Positions 32,079 to 39,953 of a DNA stretch of 64,000 bases are shown here, in pieces. A model generated the notes under the pieces. That model was given only the letters and a program-made list of their open reading frames with translations. It made no database searches and was not told the origin of the DNA. This DNA is from JOPF136 sp963773835. GTDB taxonomy: Bacteria; Acidobacteriota; Terriglobia; Acidiferrales; UBA7541. The stretch is taken from the NCBI GenBank assembly GCA_963773835.1, contig CAVZCQ010000004.1, positions 496,001 to 560,000 on the forward strand. Direction: 5' to 3'. The position numbers and the translations under genes were made by a program. Within the stretch, counting starts at the first letter, position 1, and every line of letters begins with the position of its first letter.

Positions 32079-33794
32079 CTAGAGCACCGTCTCCCGGAGC
32101 ACTTCCTCCAGGGTGGTCTGTCCCGCGGCCGCTTTAATCAGGCCGCTGCGGCGCAGGGAGATCATCCCGTTCTCGAGCGCCTTTTTCTTCAATTCCATGG
32201 CCGAAGCACCCACCAGGATCAGTTCCTTCAAGTCGTCGCTGATCTCCATCACCTCGTAAAGCCCCACGCGGCCTTTGTAGCCGGAGTTGTTGCAAACACT
32301 GCATCCCTTGCCGTGAAAAATCTGCGTGGTCTTGGCCTCCTCGGGAGTGTATCCCGCGTCCAGAACGGTCTGCTCGGGCAGGGGCAGCGGTTCCTTGCAA
32401 TTGGCGCAGATGCGGCGCACCAGGCGCTGCGCGCAAATCAGGTTCACCGAGGTGGCCACCAAGAACGGCTCGATGCCCATGTTCATCAGCCGGCTGATCG
32501 TGGACGGCGCGTCGTTGGTGTGCAGCGTGGAAAGCACCAGGTGGCCGGTGAGCGCGGCCTTCACCGCGATTTCCGCGGTCTCGAAATCGCGGATCTCTCC
32601 CACCAGGATGATGTTCGGGTCCTGCCGCAGGAAGGCGCGCAGGGCCGCGGCGAAGTTCAGCCCGATCTGCTCCTTCATCTGCACCTGGTTTATCCCCGCG
32701 AGCTGGAACTCCACCGGGTCCTCGGCGGTCATGATGTTGGTTTCCGGCGAGTTCAGGCGGGCCACGGAAGAATAGAGGGTGTTCGTTTTGCCGGAGCCAG
32801 TGGGCCCGGTCACCAGCACCATCCCGTAGGGGCGGAGGATGTTGCGCTCGAATTTGGTCAGCGACTCCTGCTCGAAGCCCAGCTTGGTCATGTCCAGCCG
32901 CAGGTTTTCCTTGTCCAGCAGCCGGAGAACGATTTTTTCGCCGTAAAGGGTGGGCACGGTCGAGACGCGAAAGTCCAGCTCCTTCTTCCTTCCGTCCTTG
33001 CTGAACTTGATCATGATGCGGCCGTCCTGCGGGAGCCGCTTCTCGCTGATGTCCAGCTTGGCCATGATCTTGAGGCGGCTGGTGAGCGCGTCTTTCAGCT
33101 TCATCGGCGGGTTCATTACGGGCTGGAGAATGCCGTCCACGCGGAACCTCACGCGGTATTCCTTTTCGTAGGGTTCCAAATGGATATCGCTCGCGCCCTT
33201 GCGCACCGAATCGGTGAGGATGAGATTGGCGAGCTTGATGATGGGGGCTTCCTCGGCCGCTTTTTCCAGCGACGCGAGGTCCATTTGCTCTTCTTCGCCG
33301 GCCAGCTCGAGGTCGGTCTCGTCGCCGGCCAGGTCCTTCATCACCTTGTCCAGTTCCTGGACGCTTGCGTTTTCGCCGTAGAACTTGCTGATGGCCTCGG
33401 CAATGGCGGATTCGGAGGCCACCACGGGCTCGACGTTGAATCCGGTCATGAACTTGATGTCGTCCATCGCGAAGACGTTGGTGGGGTCCGTCATGGCGAT
33501 GGTGAGCGTGGAGCCGACGCGGGAAAGCGGAACGATCTGGTAGCGCACCGCGGTTTCCTGCGGGATCAGCTTCACCACCGTTGGGTCCACTTCGTAATAT
33601 TTCAGGTTGATGGAAGGTACGCCGTACTGGCGGGAGAGCACCGCGGTCACTTCGTCGTCAGTGACCAGTCCCATCTTCACCAAGGCGGTGCCCAGCCGGC
33701 CGCCGTGCTGCTTCTGGAACTCCAGCGCCGATTTGAGCTGGTCCTGCGAGATCAGCTTTTCTTTGACCAGAAGTTCGCCCAGACGGGCAGACAT
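32079..33794 (-). CDS. pilB: Type IV pilus assembly ATPase PilB
   Basis: A 571-residue extension ATPase. The N-terminal MshEN-type domain (1-140: MSARLGELLVKEKLISQDQL) could bind c-di-GMP, though the binding repeats are only partly recognisable. An acidic linker (150-175) precedes the ATPase: Walker A GPTGSGKT at 330-337, LVGEIRDFETAEIAVKAA, GHLVLSTLHTNDA, and a four-Cys zinc site (CANCKEP and CSVCNNSG). ATG 33794 follows TAGGAG; longer starts add unrelated residues. It is the first gene of pilBTCSR. Confidence 0.94.
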   Translation of the reverse strand: MSARLGELLVKEKLISQDQLKSALEFQKQHGGRLGTALVKMGLVTDDEVTAVLSRQYGVPSINLKYYEVDPTVVKLIPQETAVRYQIVPLSRVGSTLTIAMTDPTNVFAMDDIKFMTGFNVEPVVASESAIAEAISKFYGENASVQELDKVMKDLAGDETDLELAGEEEQMDLASLEKAAEEAPIIKLANLILTDSVRKGASDIHLEPYEKEYRVRFRVDGILQPVMNPPMKLKDALTSRLKIMAKLDISEKRLPQDGRIMIKFSKDGRKKELDFRVSTVPTLYGEKIVLRLLDKENLRLDMTKLGFEQESLTKFERNILRPYGMVLVTGPTGSGKTNTLYSSVARLNSPETNIMTAEDPVEFQLAGINQVQMKEQIGLNFAAALRAFLRQDPNIILVGEIRDFETAEIAVKAALTGHLVLSTLHTNDAPSTISRLMNMGIEPFLVATSVNLICAQRLVRRICANCKEPLPLPEQTVLDAGYTPEEAKTTQIFHGKGCSVCNNSGYKGRVGLYEVMEISDDLKELILVGASAMELKKKALENGMISLRRSGLIKAAAGQTTLEEVLRETVL

Positions 33795-34077
33795 TCGCAG
33801 GCTCCTAGATCGCGCGGGTCTTTCTTCCGTGCCATTCCATGCTAGAGCGTAGCACGCACGGACGCGGGAGATGCGCGCCATCCCAAGATTTCGAGACATC
33901 GTAGTGAAAGGGGCAAGGCCCTGTCAAGGCAGGGCACGGCAGCGCGTATCCAGAACCACCCCCTGTCCGGGCGTCCAGTGAGTTGCAGCCGCCGCTTCCG
34001 ATTCGGGGGAGGCGCACAGGCTGCTACCATGGATCGCTCCGGCGGCCTCAGAGCGCCCTCGTGCAGCCGGGGTGGGG
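33795..34077. other. Divergent intergenic region, pilB / CPBP protease
   Basis: Should contain promoters for the pilB operon (leftward) and the protease gene (rightward). I saw no clear -35/-10 or -24/-12 pair and no gene. Confidence 0.4.
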
Positions 34078-34839
34078 ATGATGCTGGATTCCGCTATTCG
34101 GGTGAAAGACCTCGAGTTGGCTTTTGCCGCGCTCCTGGCCGTGGCCTGGCCGCTCTACGACCACTATATCGATTGGCCGAGATTCCAGCGTGAATTGCGG
34201 GAAAACCCGCGGTACGCGCGCCTGCGCGAATACCGCTGGGCTATCCTGGTGCAATGGGTGTTCGCGGCGGGCGGCGCATTGCTGTGGCTGGCTGGGGCGG
34301 GTGCGACGGCTGGCCTGGACCTGAATCTGCCCGCCGGCTGGAGGCTGTGGGCTTCTGCCGGTTTTCTCGCACCTTTCTTGGCCGCGCAGGCCATCAATCT
34401 TGCCAAGGTCATCCGAAGCGAACGGACGCGGGCCTACCTGCGGGAGCACATGAAGTACGTGGAGGGGATTCTCCCGGTCACGGCGATGGAGCTGGGCTGG
34501 TTTCTCGCTTTGTCGGTCACGGCAGGCGTGTGCGAGGAGTTCCTGTTCCGCGGATATTTGCTGTGGGTTCTGCCTCCGCTGCTCGGCTGGTGGGGCGCGG
34601 CGGTGTGCTCTGTGACATCCTTCGGATTGCTGCACGCCTATCAAGGCCGCAAGGGGATGATTCAGGCCACCATCCTGGGAGCGCTGATGACGGCGCTGGT
34701 GATGATGGCGAACTCGCTGGTGCCCGCTATGGTCTTGCACGCGCTGGTGGACATCGGTTCGGGGCTGATGACCTGGTTCGCGCGCCGCGAGCAGGCTCCT
34801 CCGGACGGAGAAGAGCAGGCCGCAGCGCCGGCGCGGTGA
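34078..34839 (+). CDS. CPBP-family intramembrane protease
   Basis: A 253-residue membrane protein with about seven hydrophobic segments. The Abi/CPBP motifs are CEEFLFRGYLLW (motif 1, EExxxR), FGLLHAYQG (motif 2) and VLHALVDIGSG (motif 3). These are predicted metal-dependent proteases related to Rce1. Two adjacent ATG codons at 34078 and 34081 follow GGGGTGGGG. It is a single gene 283 bases from the divergent pilB; the substrate is unknown. Confidence 0.85.
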   Translation: MMLDSAIRVKDLELAFAALLAVAWPLYDHYIDWPRFQRELRENPRYARLREYRWAILVQWVFAAGGALLWLAGAGATAGLDLNLPAGWRLWASAGFLAPFLAAQAINLAKVIRSERTRAYLREHMKYVEGILPVTAMELGWFLALSVTAGVCEEFLFRGYLLWVLPPLLGWWGAAVCSVTSFGLLHAYQGRKGMIQATILGALMTALVMMANSLVPAMVLHALVDIGSGLMTWFARREQAPPDGEEQAAAPAR

Positions 34840-34920
34840 AGGAAGAACTCAGGCGAAGCAGTGCATGGACGGTATGTTCGCAAAAATGGCTCAGTGAACA
34901 GCGCAACAGGAGCGTATTCG

Positions 34921-35556
34921 ATGCCAGCAAAACAATCCGGCGGCAAGAGGCTGTACAGTGTCCATCCCGGCGTGGCCATGGTTCAAAAATGGGTCGTCGA
35001 ATTGAAAACGAAGACTGGCCGGTCGCTGGAAGAGTGGCTGGCCCTGATTAAGAAGGAAGGCCCCGCGACGGAAGCAGAGCGTCGCGACTGGCTGAAGAAA
35101 AGACACGGGCTCGGAACGAACGGCGCCTGGTGGCTCGCGGAGCGCTCCGTGGGCAAAGGCGGCGAGGAGGATTCGCCGGAGGCCTACCTGCGCGCCGCAG
35201 AAAAATACGCAGAGGAAATGTACACAGGCGGAAAGTCGAACCTGCGGCCCATCTACGACGCGCTGCTGGAACTGAGCCTGGGCATCGGGCCCGAAGCGAG
35301 GGCCTGCCCCTGCAAGACCATGGTGCCGCTCTATCGCCATCACGTCTTCGCGCAGATCAAACCCACCACGCAGACGCGGATCGATCTCGGCATTTGCCTG
35401 CTGAAGTTCGGCAAGAAGCCTCCGAAGCGCCTGATTGACACGGGCGGAGCCAAAAAGGGCGACCGCATCACCCATCGCATTGAAATCAGTTCGCCAGCCG
35501 AAATTGACGGCGAGGTAAAGCGCTGGCTGAAGGTCGCCTACGACCTCGACGCGTAA
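34921..35556 (+). CDS. DUF4287/DUF5655-like protein
   Basis: A 211-residue cytoplasmic protein. The N-terminal half (VQKWVVELKTKTGRSLEEWL, then RRDWLKKRHGLGTNGAWWLA) is the DUF4287 type. The C-terminal half, from about residue 105 (YTGGKSNLRPIYDALLE), is the DUF5655 transport-like domain, with ACPCKTMVPLYR and HVFAQIKPTTQTRIDLG. ATG 34921 follows CAGGAG. It is found widely in Acidobacteria; the role is not known. A broken copy of its 3' 255 bases lies at 37486-37740 on the other side of the sialidase-like gene. Confidence 0.8.
   Translation: MPAKQSGGKRLYSVHPGVAMVQKWVVELKTKTGRSLEEWLALIKKEGPATEAERRDWLKKRHGLGTNGAWWLAERSVGKGGEEDSPEAYLRAAEKYAEEMYTGGKSNLRPIYDALLELSLGIGPEARACPCKTMVPLYRHHVFAQIKPTTQTRIDLGICLLKFGKKPPKRLIDTGGAKKGDRITHRIEISSPAEIDGEVKRWLKVAYDLDA
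35302..35556 (+). repeat. Direct repeat, copy A (3' part of the DUF5655 gene)
   Basis: These 255 bases recur without gaps at 37486-37740. The encoded segments agree in 71 of 83 residues from the CPCK motif to the end. Confidence 0.85.
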
Positions 35557-35707
35557 GTTTCCTTGGTCCAGGAAAATCGATTGCCCGCCGGACGGCCAGC
35601 GGCAAGTGTTCTCGATTGACAGGGCCGACCCCCGGGACAATAATCCGCCCGACTGAATCCCCCTCCTGCACTCGGTGATGTGCACATTTCGCGCCCAAGG
35701 AGAAAAG

Positions 35708-37405
35708 ATGAAGAAAAGTAAGCGGAGTTACTTTCCTTCGGACTGGTGGACGGTAAGGAAGTTTCCCTTTTCGGCCCGGGGAGCCAGCCCGGGCAAGCTT
35801 CGTTCGTTTGCGCTGCTGACAGTTGTCGTGGTGATCGTGGTTGTCGCGCTTTCTTCCCAGACTACAAACGCCCAGAACACGGCGCCCTTTACGGACATGC
35901 CGTCCTACGTGAAGTGGATGCAGTCCCACCACAAGGCGCCGTTTGACCGTGACGGTGCCGTGATGCCCCCCGGCGGCGCCAAGGCCCTGCGCGCGGCGCA
36001 GGCCGCTGCGCCCCGGCTATCCGCGACCACCACCTCTTCAACATACAAAAACGACCAGGTGAATCAAGATCGCAATCCCTGGCCCAAGGCCGAGATCGGG
36101 GCCGCCGTCGACCCCACCAACGGAAACAATTACCTGGTGATGAGCAATGACTTCCGCGAAAACTGGGACCACCAGTTCTTCCATGTTTCCACCAACGGAG
36201 GAGAGACCTGGACGGATGATTCCATGGTGGGGGGCGCCATTCCAGTCACGGGCTTTATTCCGGGCACGTTTCAAAGCGATCCGGGTGTTTCGTTCGACAG
36301 CGCCGGCCACAGCTACCTGTCCACGATCACGGGCAATCAGATTGTGGATTTTTTCAATAACTACCTCAATTTAGACACGGAGATCGAACTGGCGCAGGGT
36401 TTTGCGAGCGGCACGTACGCGAATCTGGTTCCCATTCCCATCGACGACCAGCCGTGCGACGGCCAGCTCTTTGGTCCGATCTTCACCTGCAACGCCAGCC
36501 TCGACAAGCCGCTGATTACCACGGACAATTCCGGCACCGCGACCGACGGCACCACCTACGTCTACTACACCCTGTTCTGCAACTTCACCCCATCCGGATT
36601 CTGCACCGACGGCAGCGCCATGAATATCCCTGATTTCTCGTCGGTGATTATGGAATCCCATTCTCCCGGCGCCGGGCTGCCTTTCTCGCCGCCCGCGCTG
36701 GTGAGCGGCCCGTTCACCAACACCCAGTTTTCTCACATGGTCATCGACAGCAGCGGCACGCCGCACCTTTTCTTCGATGACTTTACGAACCCCATGGTGA
36801 ATATGTATGAGTCCACTCTGGTCGGCGGAATCTGGATGGTCAACCCCGCTCCAGTTGCCACCTTTTCGTTCCTCGGCCTCGGCAATCCGAACTGGGCGTT
36901 CCGAAGCATCGGCGCTGAAGCCCCGGGATGCGGAATCCACGACAACACCGCTTACTGTGCCTTTTCCGCAAATCAGATTGCCGGAGGAAAACTGGAGGCC
37001 ACCCCAAGCGTCTATCTTGCCGTCGTGGATACCGGAAGCGGAGCCTCTACGGTTCATCGCGTCAACAACGACCACTTCGGGAACGGCAAAGCCCACTTTT
37101 TTGCCTGGGCCACGGCCACTCCCAACGGAAACGTCTACGTCGGCTGGTACGACGACCGCAACGATCCGTTCAACACCAAAGTCGAATACTTTGTCGGAAA
37201 GTCAACCGATGGCGGGAAGACCTTTTCGAAGCAGAAGGCCGTAAGCGACGTCTCCTTTAACCCCTGCATCGGCTTTCCCGGATGCGGTTTCTTTGGTGAC
37301 TATGTTCAACTGGTGTCCGGACCCGATGGCGTAGTCCATGCTGCCTGGTCCGATACTCGCGACGGCGCCAGCATGCAAATCTGGTCCGAATCCATCAAAT
37401 GGTAG
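35708..37405 (+). CDS. Secreted sialidase-like Asp-box protein
   Basis: A 565-residue exported protein. ATG 35708 follows AAGGAGAAAAG; an in-frame start at 35675 is less likely. A long N-region precedes a membrane segment (FALLTVVVVIVVVALSS, about residues 36-53) ending TTNAQN. Asp-box repeats are visible in VSTNGGETWTDD and KSTDGGKTFSKQ, with DPGVSFDSAGHSYLST and YVGWYDDRNDPF as further propeller blades. Similar proteins are annotated as exo-alpha-sialidase, but I cannot confirm the catalytic Arg triad, so the activity is open. It lies between the DUF5655 gene and a truncated copy of that gene. Confidence 0.7.
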   Translation: MKKSKRSYFPSDWWTVRKFPFSARGASPGKLRSFALLTVVVVIVVVALSSQTTNAQNTAPFTDMPSYVKWMQSHHKAPFDRDGAVMPPGGAKALRAAQAAAPRLSATTTSSTYKNDQVNQDRNPWPKAEIGAAVDPTNGNNYLVMSNDFRENWDHQFFHVSTNGGETWTDDSMVGGAIPVTGFIPGTFQSDPGVSFDSAGHSYLSTITGNQIVDFFNNYLNLDTEIELAQGFASGTYANLVPIPIDDQPCDGQLFGPIFTCNASLDKPLITTDNSGTATDGTTYVYYTLFCNFTPSGFCTDGSAMNIPDFSSVIMESHSPGAGLPFSPPALVSGPFTNTQFSHMVIDSSGTPHLFFDDFTNPMVNMYESTLVGGIWMVNPAPVATFSFLGLGNPNWAFRSIGAEAPGCGIHDNTAYCAFSANQIAGGKLEATPSVYLAVVDTGSGASTVHRVNNDHFGNGKAHFFAWATATPNGNVYVGWYDDRNDPFNTKVEYFVGKSTDGGKTFSKQKAVSDVSFNPCIGFPGCGFFGDYVQLVSGPDGVVHAAWSDTRDGASMQIWSESIKW

Positions 37406-37485
37406 TCTGACAACGAAGGGGGGCCTGCGAGAGCGGATGCGCGCTCTTGCGGGCCCTGCCTCCATTGTGGAGGGATACTTCACCC

Positions 37486-37740
37486 GCCTGCCCATGCAAG
37501 ACCATGGTCCCGCTCTACCGCAATCACGTCTTCGCGCAGATCAAACCCACCACGCAGACGCAGATCGACCTCGGCTTCTGCTTCCTGGAGCTGGGCAAGA
37601 AGCCTCCCAAGCGCTTCATCGACACGGGTGGCGCGAAGAAAGGCGACCGAATCACGCATCGCGTCGAAATCACCTCGCCGGCGCAAATCGATGCCGAAGT
37701 CAAGCGCTGGCTGAAGACTGCCTACGACCTGGACGCCTGA
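37486..37740 (+). pseudogene. Truncated DUF5655 gene copy
   Basis: Encodes CPCKTMVPLYRNHVFAQIKP and onwards to TAYDLDA and a stop, aligning without gaps with the last 84 codons of the gene at 34921-35556. The 5' part of that gene is missing. A start at 37447 could produce a 97-residue protein with a foreign N-terminus, but there is no good ribosome-binding site. Many differences from copy A are in third positions, so the copy probably came from a once functional paralogue. Confidence 0.75.
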
Positions 37741-37829
37741 CCTGCCTTCCTACTCGTTGTCGTAAGGCCGCGAGGTATCATCAGACCCAAGCCTGGGAAG
37801 ACGTTGCTCGCGCGCAACAGGGAAGCTGT

Positions 37830-38720
37830 TCAGGAGCGCCGTGCGGCCAGTAGAGATCTCCCGATCGCATAAACGAGCGCCAAGCATGCGATTACGACCG
37901 CCGCCCCGACTCCGATCGTCATCCATTCCCGAGTATCCTCGCTGAAGTCCTGAGAGTGGCGAAACAGCCAGATCACCGCGACCACCAATGCCCCATTTGC
38001 CACGATCCAGAAAATCGTGGGGATCACCCGCTTCCGTCCAAGCCGGAACGCGAGCAAAGCGGCAAGTGTCGCCAGCAGGCCGCCGAAGGGAACATTCCTG
38101 CTGTTCGAGGCCGGCGTCCCTCCGCTGCTGGGGGACGCGGAGGGAAGCGTTCCGGATGGTTTTCCAAGCGAAGGAGCCTTGCCGGCCTGGCCGGCGGCTG
38201 CCTCGATGTCGTCCGCGATGTGCTGCACCAGGTAAATCAATTTCGGGCCGTAGTCGTTGCCGCCCACCGCGAGCGAGCCATGCAAGGCCGCATCAAGCGT
38301 TTCATGCGTCAAAATGCTTTCGAGCGCGCTGCCAATACCGAAGCCGATCCTGCCCTGCCCGTTCACGACGATTACAAGCGTGCGTTCGCGAACCTCGGTT
38401 ACTCCAATCCAGGAACCGCGGAGCCGCTCCCCGAACTGGCCCGGCAGGAGATTTCCCGTGCTCTCCACGGTCACCACCAGTATGCGATCGCCCGTATGCT
38501 CATCAAGCGTTCGGCAAATGTCGCCAATGCGGCTGCTGTCGCTTTCGCTGATGAAGTTCCCGAAATCGTTGACGTAGCCGCGCTGCTGGAGTTGAGCGCG
38601 ATCTTCCGCCTGGCTCTGAATTGGCCGCGCGAACACACCCAGCGCTGCCAGCACGACTGCGATGGTCCAGCGTCCGCGCAGGAGCGCAGCGGTGCCATCC
38701 GAGAGTCGAAACGGTCTCAT
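37830..38720 (-). CDS. TPM-domain (YgcG-like) membrane protein
   Basis: A 296-residue protein. After a signal-anchor (WTIAVVLAALGVFARPIQSQ) comes a TPM domain (about 48-175: YVNDFGNFISESDSSRIGDI, GDRILVVTVEST, VIVVNGQGRIGFGIGSALE), then a Ser/Pro/Gly linker and three hydrophobic segments (200-290). TPM domains occur in envelope or photosystem-repair proteins, and some have phosphatase activity. It is convergent with the truncated DUF5655 copy and divergent from the DNA glycosylase gene. Confidence 0.75.
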   Translation of the reverse strand: MRPFRLSDGTAALLRGRWTIAVVLAALGVFARPIQSQAEDRAQLQQRGYVNDFGNFISESDSSRIGDICRTLDEHTGDRILVVTVESTGNLLPGQFGERLRGSWIGVTEVRERTLVIVVNGQGRIGFGIGSALESILTHETLDAALHGSLAVGGNDYGPKLIYLVQHIADDIEAAAGQAGKAPSLGKPSGTLPSASPSSGGTPASNSRNVPFGGLLATLAALLAFRLGRKRVIPTIFWIVANGALVVAVIWLFRHSQDFSEDTREWMTIGVGAAVVIACLALVYAIGRSLLAARRS

Positions 38721-39215
38721 CTGCCGTACCCCCTGCCGCCGCCCATGGCGATGCCGCTGAAATTGGGAAAGTGACTGCGAATGTACGCGGGCACCCGAGC
38801 AGCGTCAAGACTGTGTCCGCTTCTGAACTCGGCCAGCCCGGATGAGTTCGCAATGCCAGCCGCTCCACCCCTGTCCACACATCGCTCCCTTCCCGCTGTG
38901 TGTAAATAATCCATATATTTTTTCGATTTTATACGGGGTTCCCTTAACTCTTCTCTTCTCCTATTATCCGCCTGTGCGCGTCGAAGGCGATCGGCAATGC
39001 GACCTCCAACAAATCCGCTGGAATCATATCGATCCAAAACAAAGAACTTAAAGCTGCCCGTTTTCATATCGTTGAGCAAAATACCCCGGGGGGGTGATCT
39101 GCCAGAAGTGAGACAAACTCATGGGCAACGAGCAGCCCTCCGAAGCCAGAACGGCGTAGGGGGGCACTACCCTGCCTTGACTTGTGCAGAACCGCCCCGC
39201 TATCGTGATTCTTCC
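38721..39215. other. Divergent intergenic region with AT-rich patch
   Basis: Nearly 500 bases without a convincing gene. Bases 38895-38970 are markedly AT-rich (AATAATCCATATATTTTTTC, then TATAC) in an otherwise GC-rich window and probably hold promoters for both neighbours. An in-frame extension of the glycosylase to 38997 exists but lacks family resemblance. No RNA gene was recognised. Confidence 0.5.
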
Positions 39216-39953
39216 ATGCCAAGCCAGGCCATGGCGCGTGCTCGCGCCGCTCAGACCGCGCCCGGGGTCGCGCCGCGTCCTGAACTGGAACGCTACTACC
39301 AAACCCTGTTCTCTGCCCTGGGCCCGCAGCACTGGTGGCCGGGCCGCACGCCGTTTGAGGTGATCGTGGGCGCCATCCTGACTCAGAACACGGCGTGGAC
39401 CAACGTCGAACGCGCGATCGCCAATCTGCGCCGCGAGCGTCTCCTGACTCCTGCGGCGCTAGAACGCGTCGAGCGGCGGAGGCTCGAGCGGCTCATTCGC
39501 TCCTCCGGCTACTTCCGGCAGAAGGCGCGGAAACTGAAGGAATTTGTGCGCTTCCTGCGGCGCGATTTTGGCGGCTCGCTGGCGCGTATGTTCCGCACCC
39601 CCACGGCGGAACTGCGCGAACGGCTGCTGGGCGTACACGGAATCGGCCGGGAAACGGCGGACTCGATCCTGTTGTACGCCGGAGGGCATGGGGTGTTCGT
39701 GGTGGATGCGTACACGCACCGCATCCTGGTGCGCCACGGGCTGGCCGGCGAAAAGGCGGGATACGAACATGTGCGCGCTCTGTTGGAAGCCAGCCTGCCG
39801 CGCGACCCCGCCACTTACAACGAATTCCACGGCCTGATCGTGAACGTGGGGAAAAACTGGTGCCGTACGCGCGAGCCCCGCTGCCACGAATGTCCCCTGC
39901 AACACTTTCTTCCCTCCCCCGCTTTGCAGGCACTCACTGGAGCCCCGCGATGA
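39216..39953 (+). CDS. HhH-GPD DNA glycosylase (MagIII / endonuclease III-like)
   Basis: A 245-residue base-excision enzyme. The HhH-GPD core is clear: ILTQNTAWTNVERAIANL, then the hairpin GVHGIGRETADSILLYAGG and catalytic Asp in VFVVDAYTHR. The residue that is the lyase Lys in endonuclease III is Glu here (GRETA), as in MagIII-like enzymes, so a monofunctional alkyladenine glycosylase is more likely. The iron-sulfur loop has three of four Cys (CRTREPRCHECPLQHFL); the fourth is Leu. It overlaps the next gene by ATGA, which couples a repair enzyme with an NtrY-type sensor. Confidence 0.82.
   Translation: MPSQAMARARAAQTAPGVAPRPELERYYQTLFSALGPQHWWPGRTPFEVIVGAILTQNTAWTNVERAIANLRRERLLTPAALERVERRRLERLIRSSGYFRQKARKLKEFVRFLRRDFGGSLARMFRTPTAELRERLLGVHGIGRETADSILLYAGGHGVFVVDAYTHRILVRHGLAGEKAGYEHVRALLEASLPRDPATYNEFHGLIVNVGKNWCRTREPRCHECPLQHFLPSPALQALTGAPR

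Noticed and set aside
37447..37740. A 97-residue gene at the DUF5655 repeat
   Set aside because: The start has no ribosome-binding site and the first residues are unrelated to the family; a truncated copy is more likely than a functional gene.
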